DNA of 64,000 bases from Cystobasidium ongulense (lineage: Eukaryota > Basidiomycota > Cystobasidiomycetes > Cystobasidiales > Cystobasidiaceae), in contig BQUP01000007.1 of the NCBI GenBank assembly GCA_022835595.1, forward strand, positions 372,001-436,000, read 5' to 3'. Position numbers and translations under genes: made by a program. Under the pieces are notes generated by a model. That model was given only the letters and a program-made list of their open reading frames with translations. It was not told the DNA's origin and did no database searches. Shown here in pieces: positions 12,652 to 24,366 of the stretch (its first letter is position 1; every line of letters begins with the position of its first letter).

Positions 12652-13409
12652 TTCGCATTATCTTTGTCGAGGAGTTCATCGCACGTGAACAGAACTGCAG
12701 GCCGGAAATGCGGGCAGACCTCAATCCGGTAACAACATACGGATATTTCTGCAAGTAAAAGCTATCGTTGCTGTTCGGCTCGATAGCAAAGCAACGGTAG
12801 ACTCGAGCGAAGCGTCTCGCCTCTGTCATAATTACGTGGGCACTAATTCTAGACGCGATCCCAGATTTCAGAGCGGTCATTCGACTGGAAGAAGACACGT
12901 GCAAGCATATATACTCTTGGCATCACTATGTGCTGCGCCCTTTCTGTGGGAATGGCTTAAGAACATGTCAGATCTCTCCGATTGACCGAAGCGTTCTCGT
13001 GAAACCAGAAGGAGACGATCACGGTGTACACCGCTACGAAAATCAAACTTTTAAGACATGCATGGGATGCCTAAGAAATCATTGTGACATCTCTGTGTAG
13101 CTACACCCCAAGAGAGCATTGTGAGACAAACTGTACTAGTACCTCGTTATTTAAGAAATCACAGATAGTCAATGAGGTACCGAGAGCAAGAGGTGTAATG
13201 TTGGTCTATTCGAAGATGCATATGTTGGCTGTATACTTACAATTGGGATTTGGCAAGCTAAGAACAGCAGACAGAATTCAATATCCATGTGTCCGCCACC
13301 GTAATGCTTGCCGCTTTGCCGGAACGGACGTCTCCGTGGCCACATGCTGTTAACACTCTTCCAGCATCCGCAACAGCAATCCAAAAAGACGTTCTCATTG
13401 ATCTACGCC
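12652..13409. other. Intergenic, nothing recognised
   Basis: This 758-bp stretch lies between ATG101 and the FKBP gene on the same strand. A plus-strand open run near 12650-12760 reads RIIFVEEFIAREQ but follows the ATG101 stop in another frame and has no start. No gene is assigned. Confidence 0.35.
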
Positions 13410-14304
13410 ATGCGCAACTGCATTCTCCTCGGCTTGCTGGCTGTCGCCTCTGCATGGGCGCATGGTAACGGCCACAGTCGTGGAGCTGCAGGATCGCAAC
13501 AGTTGCGAATTGGTGAGTGTCGCCTCTCCAGCCGGTGTCTTTATCGCTTAGCGGCATCCCACTTGAGCGATAACAATTCGTGTAGCTTGACAGAGACGAA
13601 GCTAATGACCACCTTGTGTAACTTTCCAGGCGTCAAATACAAGCCTTCCGAATGTCCGATCAAGACGCAGTCCGGTGGGTTCTGCAATAATAGGCAGAAC
13701 AGCAGCAGCTGAGCAACAAACCCATCATGCATCACCATCAGGCGATACAGTTCAGATGCACTACAGCGGTTTCCTGGAAGATGGTTCTCCCTTTGATTCT
13801 TCAAGAGATAGAGATCAACCTTTCGAATTCACATTAGGTGTAAAGCAGGTCATTCCAGGCTGGGATCAGGCGAGTTGTCGACACATGGTGCAGTTCTCGA
13901 AGTGAGGAAGAGATAGTCAAGCTAACGATGGTGTTTCCGAAATGCAGGGTCTTATCGACATGTGTATCGGAGGCAAGTTCAAGCATTAATTGCGTTGCCA
14001 CGTAAATCCGCTAACACGATATTGCGATAATACAGAGAAGCGAAAGCTCAAGATTCCACCTCATCTAGCATATGGTATGTCTCGACGAGAGTCAACTTGA
14101 GCACTCGTTCCTTTTGCTGAAAACTTTTCGTCTTCAGGTGACGACGAGTCCGGACCGATACCTCCAGACTCTACCTTGATTTTTGAAGTTGAGCTATTAG
14201 AGTATGTGTATGCTTCAACAGCGATAATCGAGCCCCGATTGACCCTTCTTAACCGTCTTAGCATCCTAAACAGAAAACCGGATAGTGGCAAGTCAGAGTT
14301 GTAG
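13410..14304 (+). CDS. FKBP2: FKBP-type peptidyl-prolyl isomerase, secretory pathway (FKBP2-like)
   Basis: Catalyses cis-trans isomerisation of Xaa-Pro bonds during folding, here in the ER lumen. The signal peptide is [19 protein letters not shown]. The domain reads [56 protein letters not shown] and [15 protein letters not shown], covering the FK506-binding core (Asp, Phe, the VIPGW tryptophan, Tyr/Phe). Frame continuity needs two introns with GC donors: 13870-13947 (GCGAGT...GCAG) and 13973-14035 (GCAAGT...ACAG). The last exon gives [15 protein letters not shown], so the C-terminus is KSEL, a plausible variant of the KDEL/HDEL retrieval signal. Predicted mature size is about 130 residues, typical of FKBP2. 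It converges with PEX5, 86 bp away. Confidence 0.9.
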
Positions 14305-14390
14305 TTTGATTGTCGAAAATAACCATCCAAGTTGCAGTGTCAAGCTGGGAGACTGAAAATACGCTACATGCTAAGTGCGCTGAAAGAGCC

Positions 14391-16559
14391 TCAGAACTCA
14401 AAGCCTTCCCTTCTAAAGCTATCTACATCACCACCAGGATATGCTTTATCCGCCAAGTCCTGCCTTTCCGTGCACATGAACGCTCTCCTCAGTGTACTCC
14501 ACAAGTTCTCACTTCCGTCATCAAGACCAAGTGTATTGTCCTTCTCGGGCCCTTTGCCCTTTCCAACAAGCTGATCTTTCCTGTGCAACTCAAGTGCAGC
14601 GAGTAAATGTTCTGCAGCTTCATGGAAGCAGTTAATATTCAGGCATGAAACACCAAGGTTGTAGATAGCCCGTGTAAAAGTCGGGCGAAGCTCGAGGGCC
14701 TTGCGATACGCCTCGATTGCTTCTTCCGGCTGACCGCCGTTGGCCAATGTAGCGCCCAAACGATTCCAGAGCAGGAAGTCCTGGATATAGCGACGACAAG
14801 TCAGCTCAGATTCGACGTTGTGTGAACTTGAGGTACGTACATCTGGTCTGGCTCCGAGTGCCGCTTCGAAACAGTCTCGAGCTCGAGTGTAATCCGAAGC
14901 AGTATAGTAGAGAACGCCCAATCCGCTCTGGACATCGGCGTCTACCATAGCCCCTGCATCTCTATTGCCTCCCATACGGGCGGCAGGACCGTTCCTAGCA
15001 GCATTTAAGAACTGCTCAACAATCTTGCTTTGAGTTGACCATGGATCTGCGTTATTCACATTCGTGCTAGTCTGGCTTGCTCCTGGATACATGTGTGTAA
15101 TCCATTTCTCCAATGTTGCGAAAGCACGCATATCTTGTCCTTCGTTTACATACGAGATAGCCAAGGACATCCAGGCGCCCTCACCGCCATCGTCTGGACA
15201 AGCTACTGCTCGCTCAAGTGCTTTGATAGCTTTCAACTCTTTCTCGTCGGCTGCGAGAGTCTCTCCTAGAGCTTTCCAAGCTTCACCTCGATGTTCGTTC
15301 TGCCGACAAGCAGCTTCGAAAGCGAGGGCGGCTTCAGCTAAAGGGTGTCCTTCTCTCAATAATTTCTGCCCTTCAGAAAAAGGGTCAAATGCCTGAATGT
15401 AAGGATTTTCTTCTTCTTCGACAAACGGGTAGGGTTTCGAAGTAGCGTCTTTAAGCCATTTATCGAATTCAGCAGGATTGAAGGGATTGATTCCGGTATT
15501 GTATTCGTAATCTCCACCATCAAGATCCGCTAGGCTAGTGCCATATTGGGCCTCCCAAGCTGCCAATTCCTGATCGTTCAACTGAGACGAGTCCAGAGTG
15601 TCCTTGAGATTCTTCCAGGTATGTTCAAGACTAGCCAAGAATTGCGCATCACTTTCGTCTGGGACCTCGGCGGGATTAACAGTCTCTCCATCGACAAACG
15701 CATCAGGTACATGGGCCACGTCTTGTTGATCCGCCTTTGAGTCTTCTAGTTTGGCAAACTCGGCTTCCCAAGTCTTGTCGTCTAGCTCAACGAAACGACT
15801 CTTGCCTTTTGATGCGGTTGAAGCCATTTCAGGCTGCCGCTGATACTGCTGGCTATAGTTCGGTTGAGACTGCATGAACATCGGGTTGTACATTGGCATT
15901 TGCGGCTGATATGGCATAGGCATCGCTTGTTGCATTGGGGCAGGCATCTGCTGGGAAGTACTCCCCTGTTGCGGACCATTTTGCGAAAGAAACGCTTGAC
16001 GCCATGCGGGGTCTAATAGAGAGCAAAGCTCAGTTATGGACAGTCGAAACACTATGGTATAATTTAGAAATCCTACTTTGGTTCATCACAGACGGGCTCG
16101 CTCCTCTGGCATTGGGAAATTCTTTCGCCCAGGCTGTTCCAGGGATCAGTGTGGCGCAGCTAAAGTGTCAGTATAGTTGTGCTTGCACGACTAGACTACC
16201 CGCAACGCACCAGATTCTGACGGTCCTTGAGCAGGACCAGCACTAGACTGCGAGCTCTGAGCAAGCTCTCTCTGCATTGCTTCCATTGCGAAAGCGTTCG
16301 CAGAACTGGCCGACGGGCCGGCGTGCATTTGTCCCGGCAATCCAAATGAGAACTGCTGCATTTCGCGGTCCAAGTCTGCCTGAGTCATAGGACCCATAGA
16401 GGGATTGTGCTGGGTTCGCATGCTCGCGCCATTGCTTGTGCCAGCTATAGGTATCTGCTGGAACCTGTCACGCTGGACAGAGGCATCCTGCTCTTGCGAC
16501 TTGAGGAGTGATTGAAGCGGATTGACTGGGCCGCAGTCAGGCCCGCCCATGAACGACAT
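14391..16559 (-). CDS. PEX5: PEX5, peroxisomal targeting signal 1 receptor
   Basis: Binds SKL-type PTS1 proteins in the cytosol and docks them at the peroxisome. The N-terminus, MSFMGGPDCGPVNPLQSLLK, has the conserved cysteine (residue 9) that is monoubiquitinated for recycling. The first 300 residues are disordered and rich in Gln/Met/Pro and carry WxxxF/Y-type PEX14/PEX13-binding motifs: WAKEF (rebuilt by an intron near 16136-16205), WRQAF and WEAEF. TPR repeats fill the C-terminal half (LFLLWNRLGATLANGGQPEEA-like block near 14700-14780, then YRKALELRPTFTRAIYNLGV). A 60-nt intron at 14781-14840 is a multiple of three and has no stop, so it looks coding; removing it gives GARPD-DFLLWNRLGATL, which matches the family. 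The start at 16559 faces UTP6. Confidence 0.93.
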
Positions 16560-16797
16560 TGCTGCTGGCTGTTGGGGTGGTTAGTATGCTGGATCGCTTG
16601 CTCCTCAGTATGTGTGCGGCAATGGACAGAGGAAAGCCGCAAGCTGCACCTTGATGCGGCCTCATCAGCATGCATGACCCGATCATCCTCGACAGCGCCG
16701 ACAAGCACACGGCTGGCACGCTGGAAGCACGCTGACCAGACGGACACTGCAGACATGGACACTGTGTAGCCAGAACACCAGTCCAGTCTAATTCACC

Positions 16798-18324
16798 ATG
16801 GAGCGCGTCCAGCTCAACCTCGAGCGCCTGCTCCCAGAGCTGCGAGATCTCGAAAAGAAAAAGATATTTACCAGGGTGAGTGGGCAATGTTGCAGGAATG
16901 GAGCAGCAGCAACAGCAAGAGCTGACGAGCTCGAACATTGACTACATAGAAAGAAATAGATGAAATAGTCAAGAGACGGTCAGCGTACGAGCTCGCACTG
17001 ATCCGCAAAGGCAGCAATGAGCAAGACTGGCTGCAGTATATCGAATATGAAAAGAAGCTTGAACTGCTGCGAAAGATTAGGTTTAACAAGCTCAGTGAGA
17101 CTCGACACCTTCCATCAAGGTTCAAGTACTGCTCGCTAACGTTATAATCGCAGACTTGAAGGGTCGACCCACCGTGTCAGATTATTCCATTGCACGCCAC
17201 ATTCTTTCGCTATATTCAAGTTCCGTCACTCGCGTACCAGGGTCGATGAAGCTATGGCAATCCTACATTTCCCATGTCATGACGAATTCGAACAGTTCAC
17301 CTGAGATCTCGCGAGTGCTTGCGCGCGCCATAGGGCTCCACCCAACGAAAGCAGATATTTGGTTGCTAGCTATTCGTTTCGAAGCAGATGGTACCGGCCC
17401 TCAAGCAAAGGATGGTGGCATTGGAGGTGGAAATATCGATGCCGCAAGAAAGCTAGTCATGCGAGCTTTGCGCTTCATGAAAGCTGCAACAAGAGAAGAC
17501 GCATTGAAGATTTGGCTCGAATGGGTCAGATTGGAGATTTCGTTCATGGAAAGAATGCGCAAGAGATGGGAGATTCTTGGCATCGATGATACTATGTCCG
17601 GAGAGCAAAATATGAAGCCGGATGAGATGGAAGTCGATGGCGAGACAGACGCTCTGCCTGATCCAAAAGTTGATCTCGTTACTGTATCGAAAGAAGATTC
17701 GGAACTGGCAAAAACTGCAGGAGACGTACAGAGCACCGCTCAAAAAGGGCAGCATGCTGTTTTATCAGGAGAGATCGTCAAGGTGGTCATCCAGAATGCG
17801 CTGGCTTGTGAGTGTAGCTCTTTTCTCGTCTTTCTCTGGATGAACAGCGAAGTTCGCTAATATGCTATCAATCTTCAGCAGCATCAAATGATGACATAAC
17901 GATGTACCAGAAACTAGTTCGCCTTCTCCGCACTTTGCCTACACCTCTGCGATCCGATCTACTATCGCACACGCACAACATCTTCCAGGCAACACAGCAA
18001 AGTCAGCTATCGAACCCTTCTTTGCAGGCGCAAGCGATATCATTCAGAGCCTACTCGCGAGCCGAAGATCTAGACGAGCCTAGCAAAGACGGTGCTCCAA
18101 ATGAGCCATTTAGCTGGTCAAGGACACTAGAAACAATAGAGGGTATTGAAGCCGTCGAAAAGGGAGTTGCAGACTTCAAGAAAGCTCTTAAAACGAATCA
18201 AGATAGTCTTCTGCAGGAAGCCTTTGGTAATTATCTAGCAGAGGTCTACCAAGCTGCTAGTGACGAACCGCTCAGAAAGTATTTGCAAGGACACATGCTG
18301 AAGATGGGCAAAAGCGTGCAATAG
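16798..18324 (+). CDS. UTP6: UTP6, U3 snoRNP / small-subunit processome protein (HAT repeats)
   Basis: Acts in the UTP-B subcomplex during early 18S pre-rRNA processing in the nucleolus. The N-terminus MERVQLNLERLLPELRDLEK, then KEIDEIVKRRSAYELAL and DWLQYIEYEKKLELLRK, matches the UTP6 N-terminal domain. Half-a-TPR (HAT) repeats follow, with the expected W/Y spacing: SMKLWQSYISHV, ISRVLARAIGLHPTKADIWLLAIRFE, ALKIWLEWVRLEISFMERM. Three introns are inferred (near 16877-16945, 17096-17153 and 17808-17879). Length is about 430 residues. An acidic insert lies after the HAT region (EQNMKPDEMEVDGETD). It shares a 238-bp promoter with PEX5. Confidence 0.88.
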
Positions 18325-18751
18325 ATAGGAGTGTATCGGGAGCTAGCGAGTAAGCATGGTCTTGTTTGGTAGTGTTTGAGTGTTGTTGTCAACAGTAATA
18401 AAGAATGTTAGGCTGCTCGAGGCCGATACCTTTCAAGTTTCAAGCCTTTTGGACACCTTGCGGAAACGTCGCGATGAGCAGAACTCTGCTTGTGTTATAC
18501 GGTCTTTACGCCAAGCAAGTAGTTACTACTAACTCCGTTTATACAACGGTGATGCTTAGGCGTACAAATGCTCAAAGTATGTTTCGGTCGGTTATAAGAC
18601 AAAGTTGTGTATGGATGAGTTGGGATGAAGGCATAGCTAATGAATGTGATTTTTGTATTTAATGTATTGCCGTTGAGGGCCAGAACCAATTATGATCACG
18701 ACTTTATATCTGAATAGGGAACGCAGGTACTTTAGACTAAGGAACGGGTCT
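18325..18751. other. Convergent 3' region, UTP6 / permease
   Basis: No gene or RNA recognised; this is the 3' flank of both neighbours. Confidence 0.4.
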
Positions 18752-21700
18752 TCAATCCTTCTTGGTCATAGGTGGCATATCGGCCTGTCCATTTCGCTCC
18801 CATCCTTCGTTCTCCTGGATCTCGATAATCTTTCGCTGAGGTAGCCATCTCTCCTCTGGTACTATAAAGTACGCAGCGATAGCCATCAAGGTAACAGCAC
18901 CGAATATGACGGGTGCATAATTGAACGTGTCGGCTGTGACAGGGAAGTAGTATGGTGAGATGACGGTAGTCAAGATGAAAAGATTCCAGAACATTGCAAT
19001 CCAGCAGAAGGGTTTGCTGAATCGTCCATTGGACCATTTTGCCATCTTGAGCTTGCCTGGTGTAACGAAGATTCTGAGGGCAGGAATCAAAGCATACGCC
19101 GCAATAGTTGGCATAGCTCCGGCAGAGACCACTGTGATTCGAGAGAGGGATCAGCAAAGTGATTGGATATGCGCGAGCATGTAATGACGTACAACTAGTG
19201 AAAGCTACCGGGCTAGGCAGAATAGTGCAGAGTAAGACTCCAGCGACACAGCCAGTGAACAAGACGGCGTTCTTAGGTTGGCCGTTCTCTTGGACTTTTC
19301 CAATCCAGCTCGAACCGGGCAGAACACCATCTCTAGCGATGGCGAAGACGAGACGGGATGCAGCGATGAGACAGACGACCGTGTTGAGCCAAAGGCCTAG
19401 CACGGCGATAACGACCATGACGAGCTGCCCTCCTTTGCCGAGAGCCATTGAGTAAAGTACTACAAATGGCTGAGGAGCATCCAAAGAAAACATGACATCG
19501 ATGTCGGGCTGCAGGAGGAGTGAAGCATGAGCTAGCGTTTTTAGGCTCATGCATAGGATTAGTGACGACACATACAGAGCACACCAAGTATAGGAAGATA
19601 ACCGGGGTTCCAAGGACAGCACTGATAAAGCATGACCAGAAGATGCCTCTTGCAGCAGTTACGCTCGCATTCTTCGTTTCTTCAGCGACATGTCCAGCGG
19701 CATCAAAACCCGTCAATACACCGGAAGTAAAGAGGAAAGACAGAAGCCAATTCCAACCAGTAGGTGCGCCAGTTCCGTTGTAGTATTCAGTGAAGAAACT
19801 TGCATCTTGGAAGCCGTAGGTTTGCGAAACGCCAATGGGTAGCCAAATGAGTGTTAAGACCCAGTCGGTAAGCATTACACCCGCAGTGATGAAGAAAACC
19901 CATCGGAAAGCCTTGGCTGTGTAGTATGACAGCAGTTAGTTAGATCAATCACCGCTGCGCAAATGACTAGGAATTCGACGAACGATTGATGAAGTTGATC
20001 GCGACGGCAGACCACAACAAAACTTCGGCACCGATCCAGACGAGGGCCCGAAACTTGATATTGGTGTCGACTAGACCACCATCGATTGTTTTACCGAAGA
20101 CGGTGAGTTCGGAGAGGACATCTGCAGATAACATATTCAGGTCAGAGCTGAAAGGCGCAACGTAAAACCATTACAGGGTTTGCGTACAGTACATGGTGCC
20201 TTGACAGATGCTGGCAATGAAGGATGTCCATGCAGTAGTAGACTGTGTAAAAGGAGTGCCCAAGATTAGCTCATGTTTCATACCAGAGAGGCGTCTTTGA
20301 GCTCACCCAGAAGGCAACGATAAATCCAGCTAATCTGCCCCATCTGTTTCCAGCACATTCCGCAGCCCATATGTAGATGGAGCCGCTAAGAGGGATGCTA
20401 GAGCAAACTTCCGCCAGCATTGCAGCGGTGATGCAGGAGCATACGATAGTAACCAGCCAAGATGACCAGACTGCAGGTGGACCACCAGCAGAGATCCCCA
20501 CGAAGTAGACGTAGCGAATACCACCGACGAAGTATAGAGCGCAAAAGGAAGCGCATATGTTTTCGGCTTGTCCCCATGTTCTGTGAAGTACCTGTGGTGA
20601 AGCAGCAGAAATAACGTCAGCGAGATGATCATTGTTCAAGATTACATCTCGAAGCCTGCTGCTACTCACTTGTTTGTACCCAAATGCGCGCTGAACAGCA
20701 CCGAATGTCAGTACACAGTGTCCAAATGAACAAGGAGAGGAAAGTCAACAGCTCGACTAGATCTCCTACTGTTTCCCTCCAGGGAGAAGTCGCCAAACTC
20801 TTTTATCTCCTCCTTCTCCTTCTCTGTATATTCCGTCCAACCATATCTCTTAGCATGCTCAACAACCTCCCAAGTTGAGGCATTCTAGATAGTTCCTGCC
20901 CTGTTTTGGCCATGCGAGCAGAGGGTTCAAGCACTACTATCCAAGCAAAGAGAAGAAGGGTGCCACCCCTATTGATTTCTCCTGCGGAGTTCGCATGTAA
21001 TGTAATTAAATGCACCCACGGTGAGCAGGCTTCCACGATTGTGGGAACGCCTGAATGCTCTATGCAAGCAATCCTTGTCTACTCAATGCTTGTGTGGAGG
21101 GCAGGACTATCATGTACAGCACTCAACAGAGATGAGGCAGAGAGCGTACGCATGCTCGTTTGCTGAGTATGGCAAGAGACATGGAGGAGGTCAAAGGCAG
21201 AGAGGGTGAATGGTGAAGGAAGAGGAGGGCGACGGCACGATCCCAACGCAAGCATTATCTTGTTCTGGTCTAGTGAACGGTATGATCTCAGCTGCAGAGT
21301 CTTTGAAGAACCTATTCAGCACTTTTGTGGAAAGCAGGTGAAACCAAGAGGGATCGACCATGCTTAAGTGACTGAATAGCTCTCCAACAGACGGCTGCGG
21401 CACCCGTTGTGCAGTCCTCCTTGGACGCTCCTCTCTGACTATCAAGTTTAGCAGACTTCTTCAACTTCCACCTCCAACATGCAGTCCTTCTAACGGAAGA
21501 CGATGCCAAGGTGGGGCTGAGAAAGCCAGACAAACGTGACAGGCGAGAGCAGCGCGGTAGGAATGTGTAAGGGAGAGGTAGAGAGGAGTGACGGTGGCAG
21601 GGAGGGGAGGATAGTATTCACCTAGCTACGCTACACAGCGCTGCATGACGGTGCGTGGAAGAGACGGGTGGGAAGAGGAAAGGTGTGAAGCGGGATCTAA

Positions 21701-21984
21701 TCAACCACCGGACCAAGCCATAGAAGTGTCGAAAATGCTTTTCTCTAGATGGGGAGACATGCCGCTCAATATCACAAGGATAGAGCTTCTCGTTGTTGCT
21801 GGAAGATTGAAGCAGCGGGTTGCAGATCCACTCTAGCTGATGGCTTTCCTCAATCTCTCCGCCCCAAAATGGGAACGGAAGAGAAGGTGAGAGGTCATCG
21901 CACAAGTTGGGCTTCGTCGCTGTTGACGGACTCGGTCTCGGCGTTGGCCATGCCGTTGGTCTTCTTGAGTGGAGAGGTGCTCAT
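18752..21984 (-). CDS. Amino acid / GABA / choline-type permease (APC superfamily)
   Basis: A proton-coupled amine uptake carrier of the fungal yeast amino acid transporter/GABA permease type; the substrate cannot be told from sequence. Exon 1 (21904-21984) gives MSTSPLKKTNGM...DEAQL. After a very long intron (20691-21903) comes a 21-nt exon, RAFGYKQ (20670-20690), which gives the usual DEAxLxxxGYKQ start of these carriers. The next exons read VLHRTWGQAENICASFCALY, SAGGPPAVWSSWLVTIVCSC, SSIPLSGSIYIWAAECAG and STTAWTSFIASICQGTMY. About 12 membrane segments are spread over seven or eight exons. The C-terminus is cytosolic (ENEGWERNGQADMPPMTKKD). The start of the GT92 gene lies 365 bp away, divergent. 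Confidence 0.85.
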
Positions 21985-22349
21985 GATAAAATCACAGCTG
22001 ATGGATGATGTGATAGGAAGGAAGGAAAGGAACGAAAGCAAGAAAATGGAAGTTTGATTTAGCGTCTTGTGACTCGCATTGCGGGATTTGCTCGTCGGAT
22101 GATCGGAGGAAAACCAGCCTCCAGCCAGCGTCAGTGTATCATAGCTGCAAGAGTCAGAGAACGGTGTCGCAGATTGCATATGGAGACTCTTCAGTATGTT
22201 CTGCGCTGTATTTTCAGCTTGTCTCGTGGGTGGATGATCGGAGACTCGCAAGTTTGCCAGCATTGCATACCGGTATCATGATTCCGACTCCTGCGAGTAT
22301 AGTTCAGCAGGATCAGCATCACGCAGTCAGCCATCGCATGGCCCGCTAA
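21985..22349. promoter_or_regulatory. Divergent promoter, permease / GT92 gene
   Basis: A 365-bp gap between outward-facing start codons. No specific element could be assigned. Confidence 0.35.
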
Positions 22350-24194
22350 ATGGGCCGCCAGGCTGCATCTGAGCCGTTCCGTCACCTGGCAAGTCGATGG
22401 CCGCGCAGATGGGTCGCAGTCCTCAGTTTGCTCGCTGTTGCCGTCTGCTATTTGGCCCTGTCGCGTGCCAAAGCTGCCAGTCGCGTTGAACAAGTCGTCG
22501 ACAAAGTAGCGGCGAACGAGGGCTATAACGTGCTGGAACCGGCTTTCAATGAGGCTACAGGATACGAAGCACATCCTCTGACTCTGCACACGCCAAGATA
22601 CAACCTTTTGGTCCTGAGAAGCATACTTCAACATTCGAATACTTCCTGGCAGACAACGAAAAATGAAGCTCAGGGATACTTCGTGCAGAGCTTGATATGG
22701 ATGCAGATGGTGCGATTGAGATGCTCACATTTCAGCTGCTACATTACTGACACTCTGTAATCCACTTCTCAGATCGATGGCCTGAGACCTAACAATCCTG
22801 GAAAGTACATGTCGGCAACGTGCACATTTGAGCAACACGAACCAGTAGCCGCGAGAATACAGCCTTTCGAACTTCATCCTGGAGATCGTTTTACTGGACA
22901 TGGCTTTGTCTTCTACGTTGACTGCCAACTTCCGGAACCTCTACAAGCCACGCCACATAATACTGGGCCAATCTCATTGGCATATGTGATGGACATGGGC
23001 ATTCTAACAGTACCAACACTGCCTGAATACGAACAGCCTCTTCTTCTTCGTGTGGGTAATATGGATGTACCAATCAAGCTCACACCGCCAATGGAGGAGA
23101 AGAGTGAATTCGCAGTGTGCCTGTCGCCTCTCACATGGACTTGGGAAGATATACCTCTCTGGCAGCTCATTGAATGGCGCATGCACTATGCCAAGCTAGG
23201 AGTCGAAAGAGTGAATTGGTACGGCCGCAACGCCAGTATGAAACGCTTTGTTGATCTGTACAAAGAGCAGCAAGGAAGTAAAGATACTTTCATGCATGTT
23301 CCCAGCTTAGTCGAATATCCAGGCTACAAGATGAAAGATTGGGAAATTTACGCAGATCAAGATGCTTGGTATATGGATTGCATATTAAGAAATGCTTTCT
23401 CTTCAGATTTTATACTCGTCATTGATACAGATGAGTTCATCATGCCGGATTTCAACCTTGATAAGCCTTTTGATCAGTTCAAAGATTTCATGCGAGGATT
23501 AGGAAAGGATAAAGGGACTATAGAATTCGATAGAATTCCTATGGCGAGACCAGCTGAAAGAGGCGAGCCCGACTTTTACGAAGAATTATTCCAATCACAA
23601 TTCGAGTATGTTCCCGTATCAAATGCAAAAGCGCTGGGTACAGCATTGCTGATACCTTCTCCTATTGTCTCAGCTGCTACCACCGAAAGGACATGAAAAC
23701 GACGAAAACAGTATATCGAGCCCACTCCGTTCTAGGTGTGCATCAGCATCTACAAAGAGTGAGTCGCGACACTCAGCAGTCACAGCTTTGGCCACAGATT
23801 GATGAGACCGTACTTCTCGACAGAAAATGTATCCTATGCCGCCAGATGTAGCAGCGGAGACTCATGTCAAACCAAAGCCGAATGAAAGATATGGCTGGCA
23901 TCTCCAGCATTCATACGAGGAAGGCATTTGGCCCAAATTATTTCACTACCGCGTGAGTTAAGTTGGATATGATGATATGAGGCAATGCATGTTACCTTAG
24001 CTGACTCTCAACAATATTCATTACATAAGTGGTGGGGTTTAGAGTCATTAGACTTTTGTTCACGGCCATCTTTCTTGTCTGGTATGCCCAAATACACCAG
24101 ATACTTGTCGACTTTGCGTCAGGAAGTCGCGAAACTTGCCGACTACATGGACAAGAAGTATCCGTTGGAAATCCCGGATGAAAACGTTGTTTGA
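22350..24194 (+). CDS. Type II membrane glycosyltransferase, GT92/DUF23-like
   Basis: A Golgi-type glycosyltransferase. A short basic N-terminus (MGRQAASEPFRHLASRWPRR) precedes a signal-anchor, WVAVLSLLAVAVCYLAL, at about residues 20-36. The lumenal domain has VCLSPLTWTWEDIPLWQLIEW-like sequence, RVNWYGRNASMKRFVDLY, DQDAWYMDCILRNAF and the metal/nucleotide-sugar motif VIDTDEF, as in GT92 galactosyltransferase-like families. Introns: near 22697-22772; 23609-23677 (GTATGT donor, rebuilding QFDCYHRKDMKTTK); near 23760-23824; and near 23953-24030, rejoining FHYR to WWGLESLDF. The protein is about 510 residues. Acceptor and sugar are unknown; an extracellular glycan or glycoprotein target is inferred from the topology. 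Confidence 0.8.
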
Positions 24195-24366
24195 AAGGGT
24201 ATGAGAATCATCTAGAAGTGATGCGGTTCGGTAAGGGAAGTCGACATGAGATATACGGCATAGAAAGCAGTGTCAGTGGCGATCTTCGTCGTATAGAATC
24301 AGTAGTGGCAAATCTGCTTGTAACTTGTACTTATACCAATTAAGCAAAAACTGAACGAACCGTTCC

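Noticed and set aside
12690-12760. Extra ATG101 exon (FVEEFIAREQ)
   Set aside because: It lies after the TAA in another frame with no splice site, and ATG101 already ends with the expected PFPWKVQV block.
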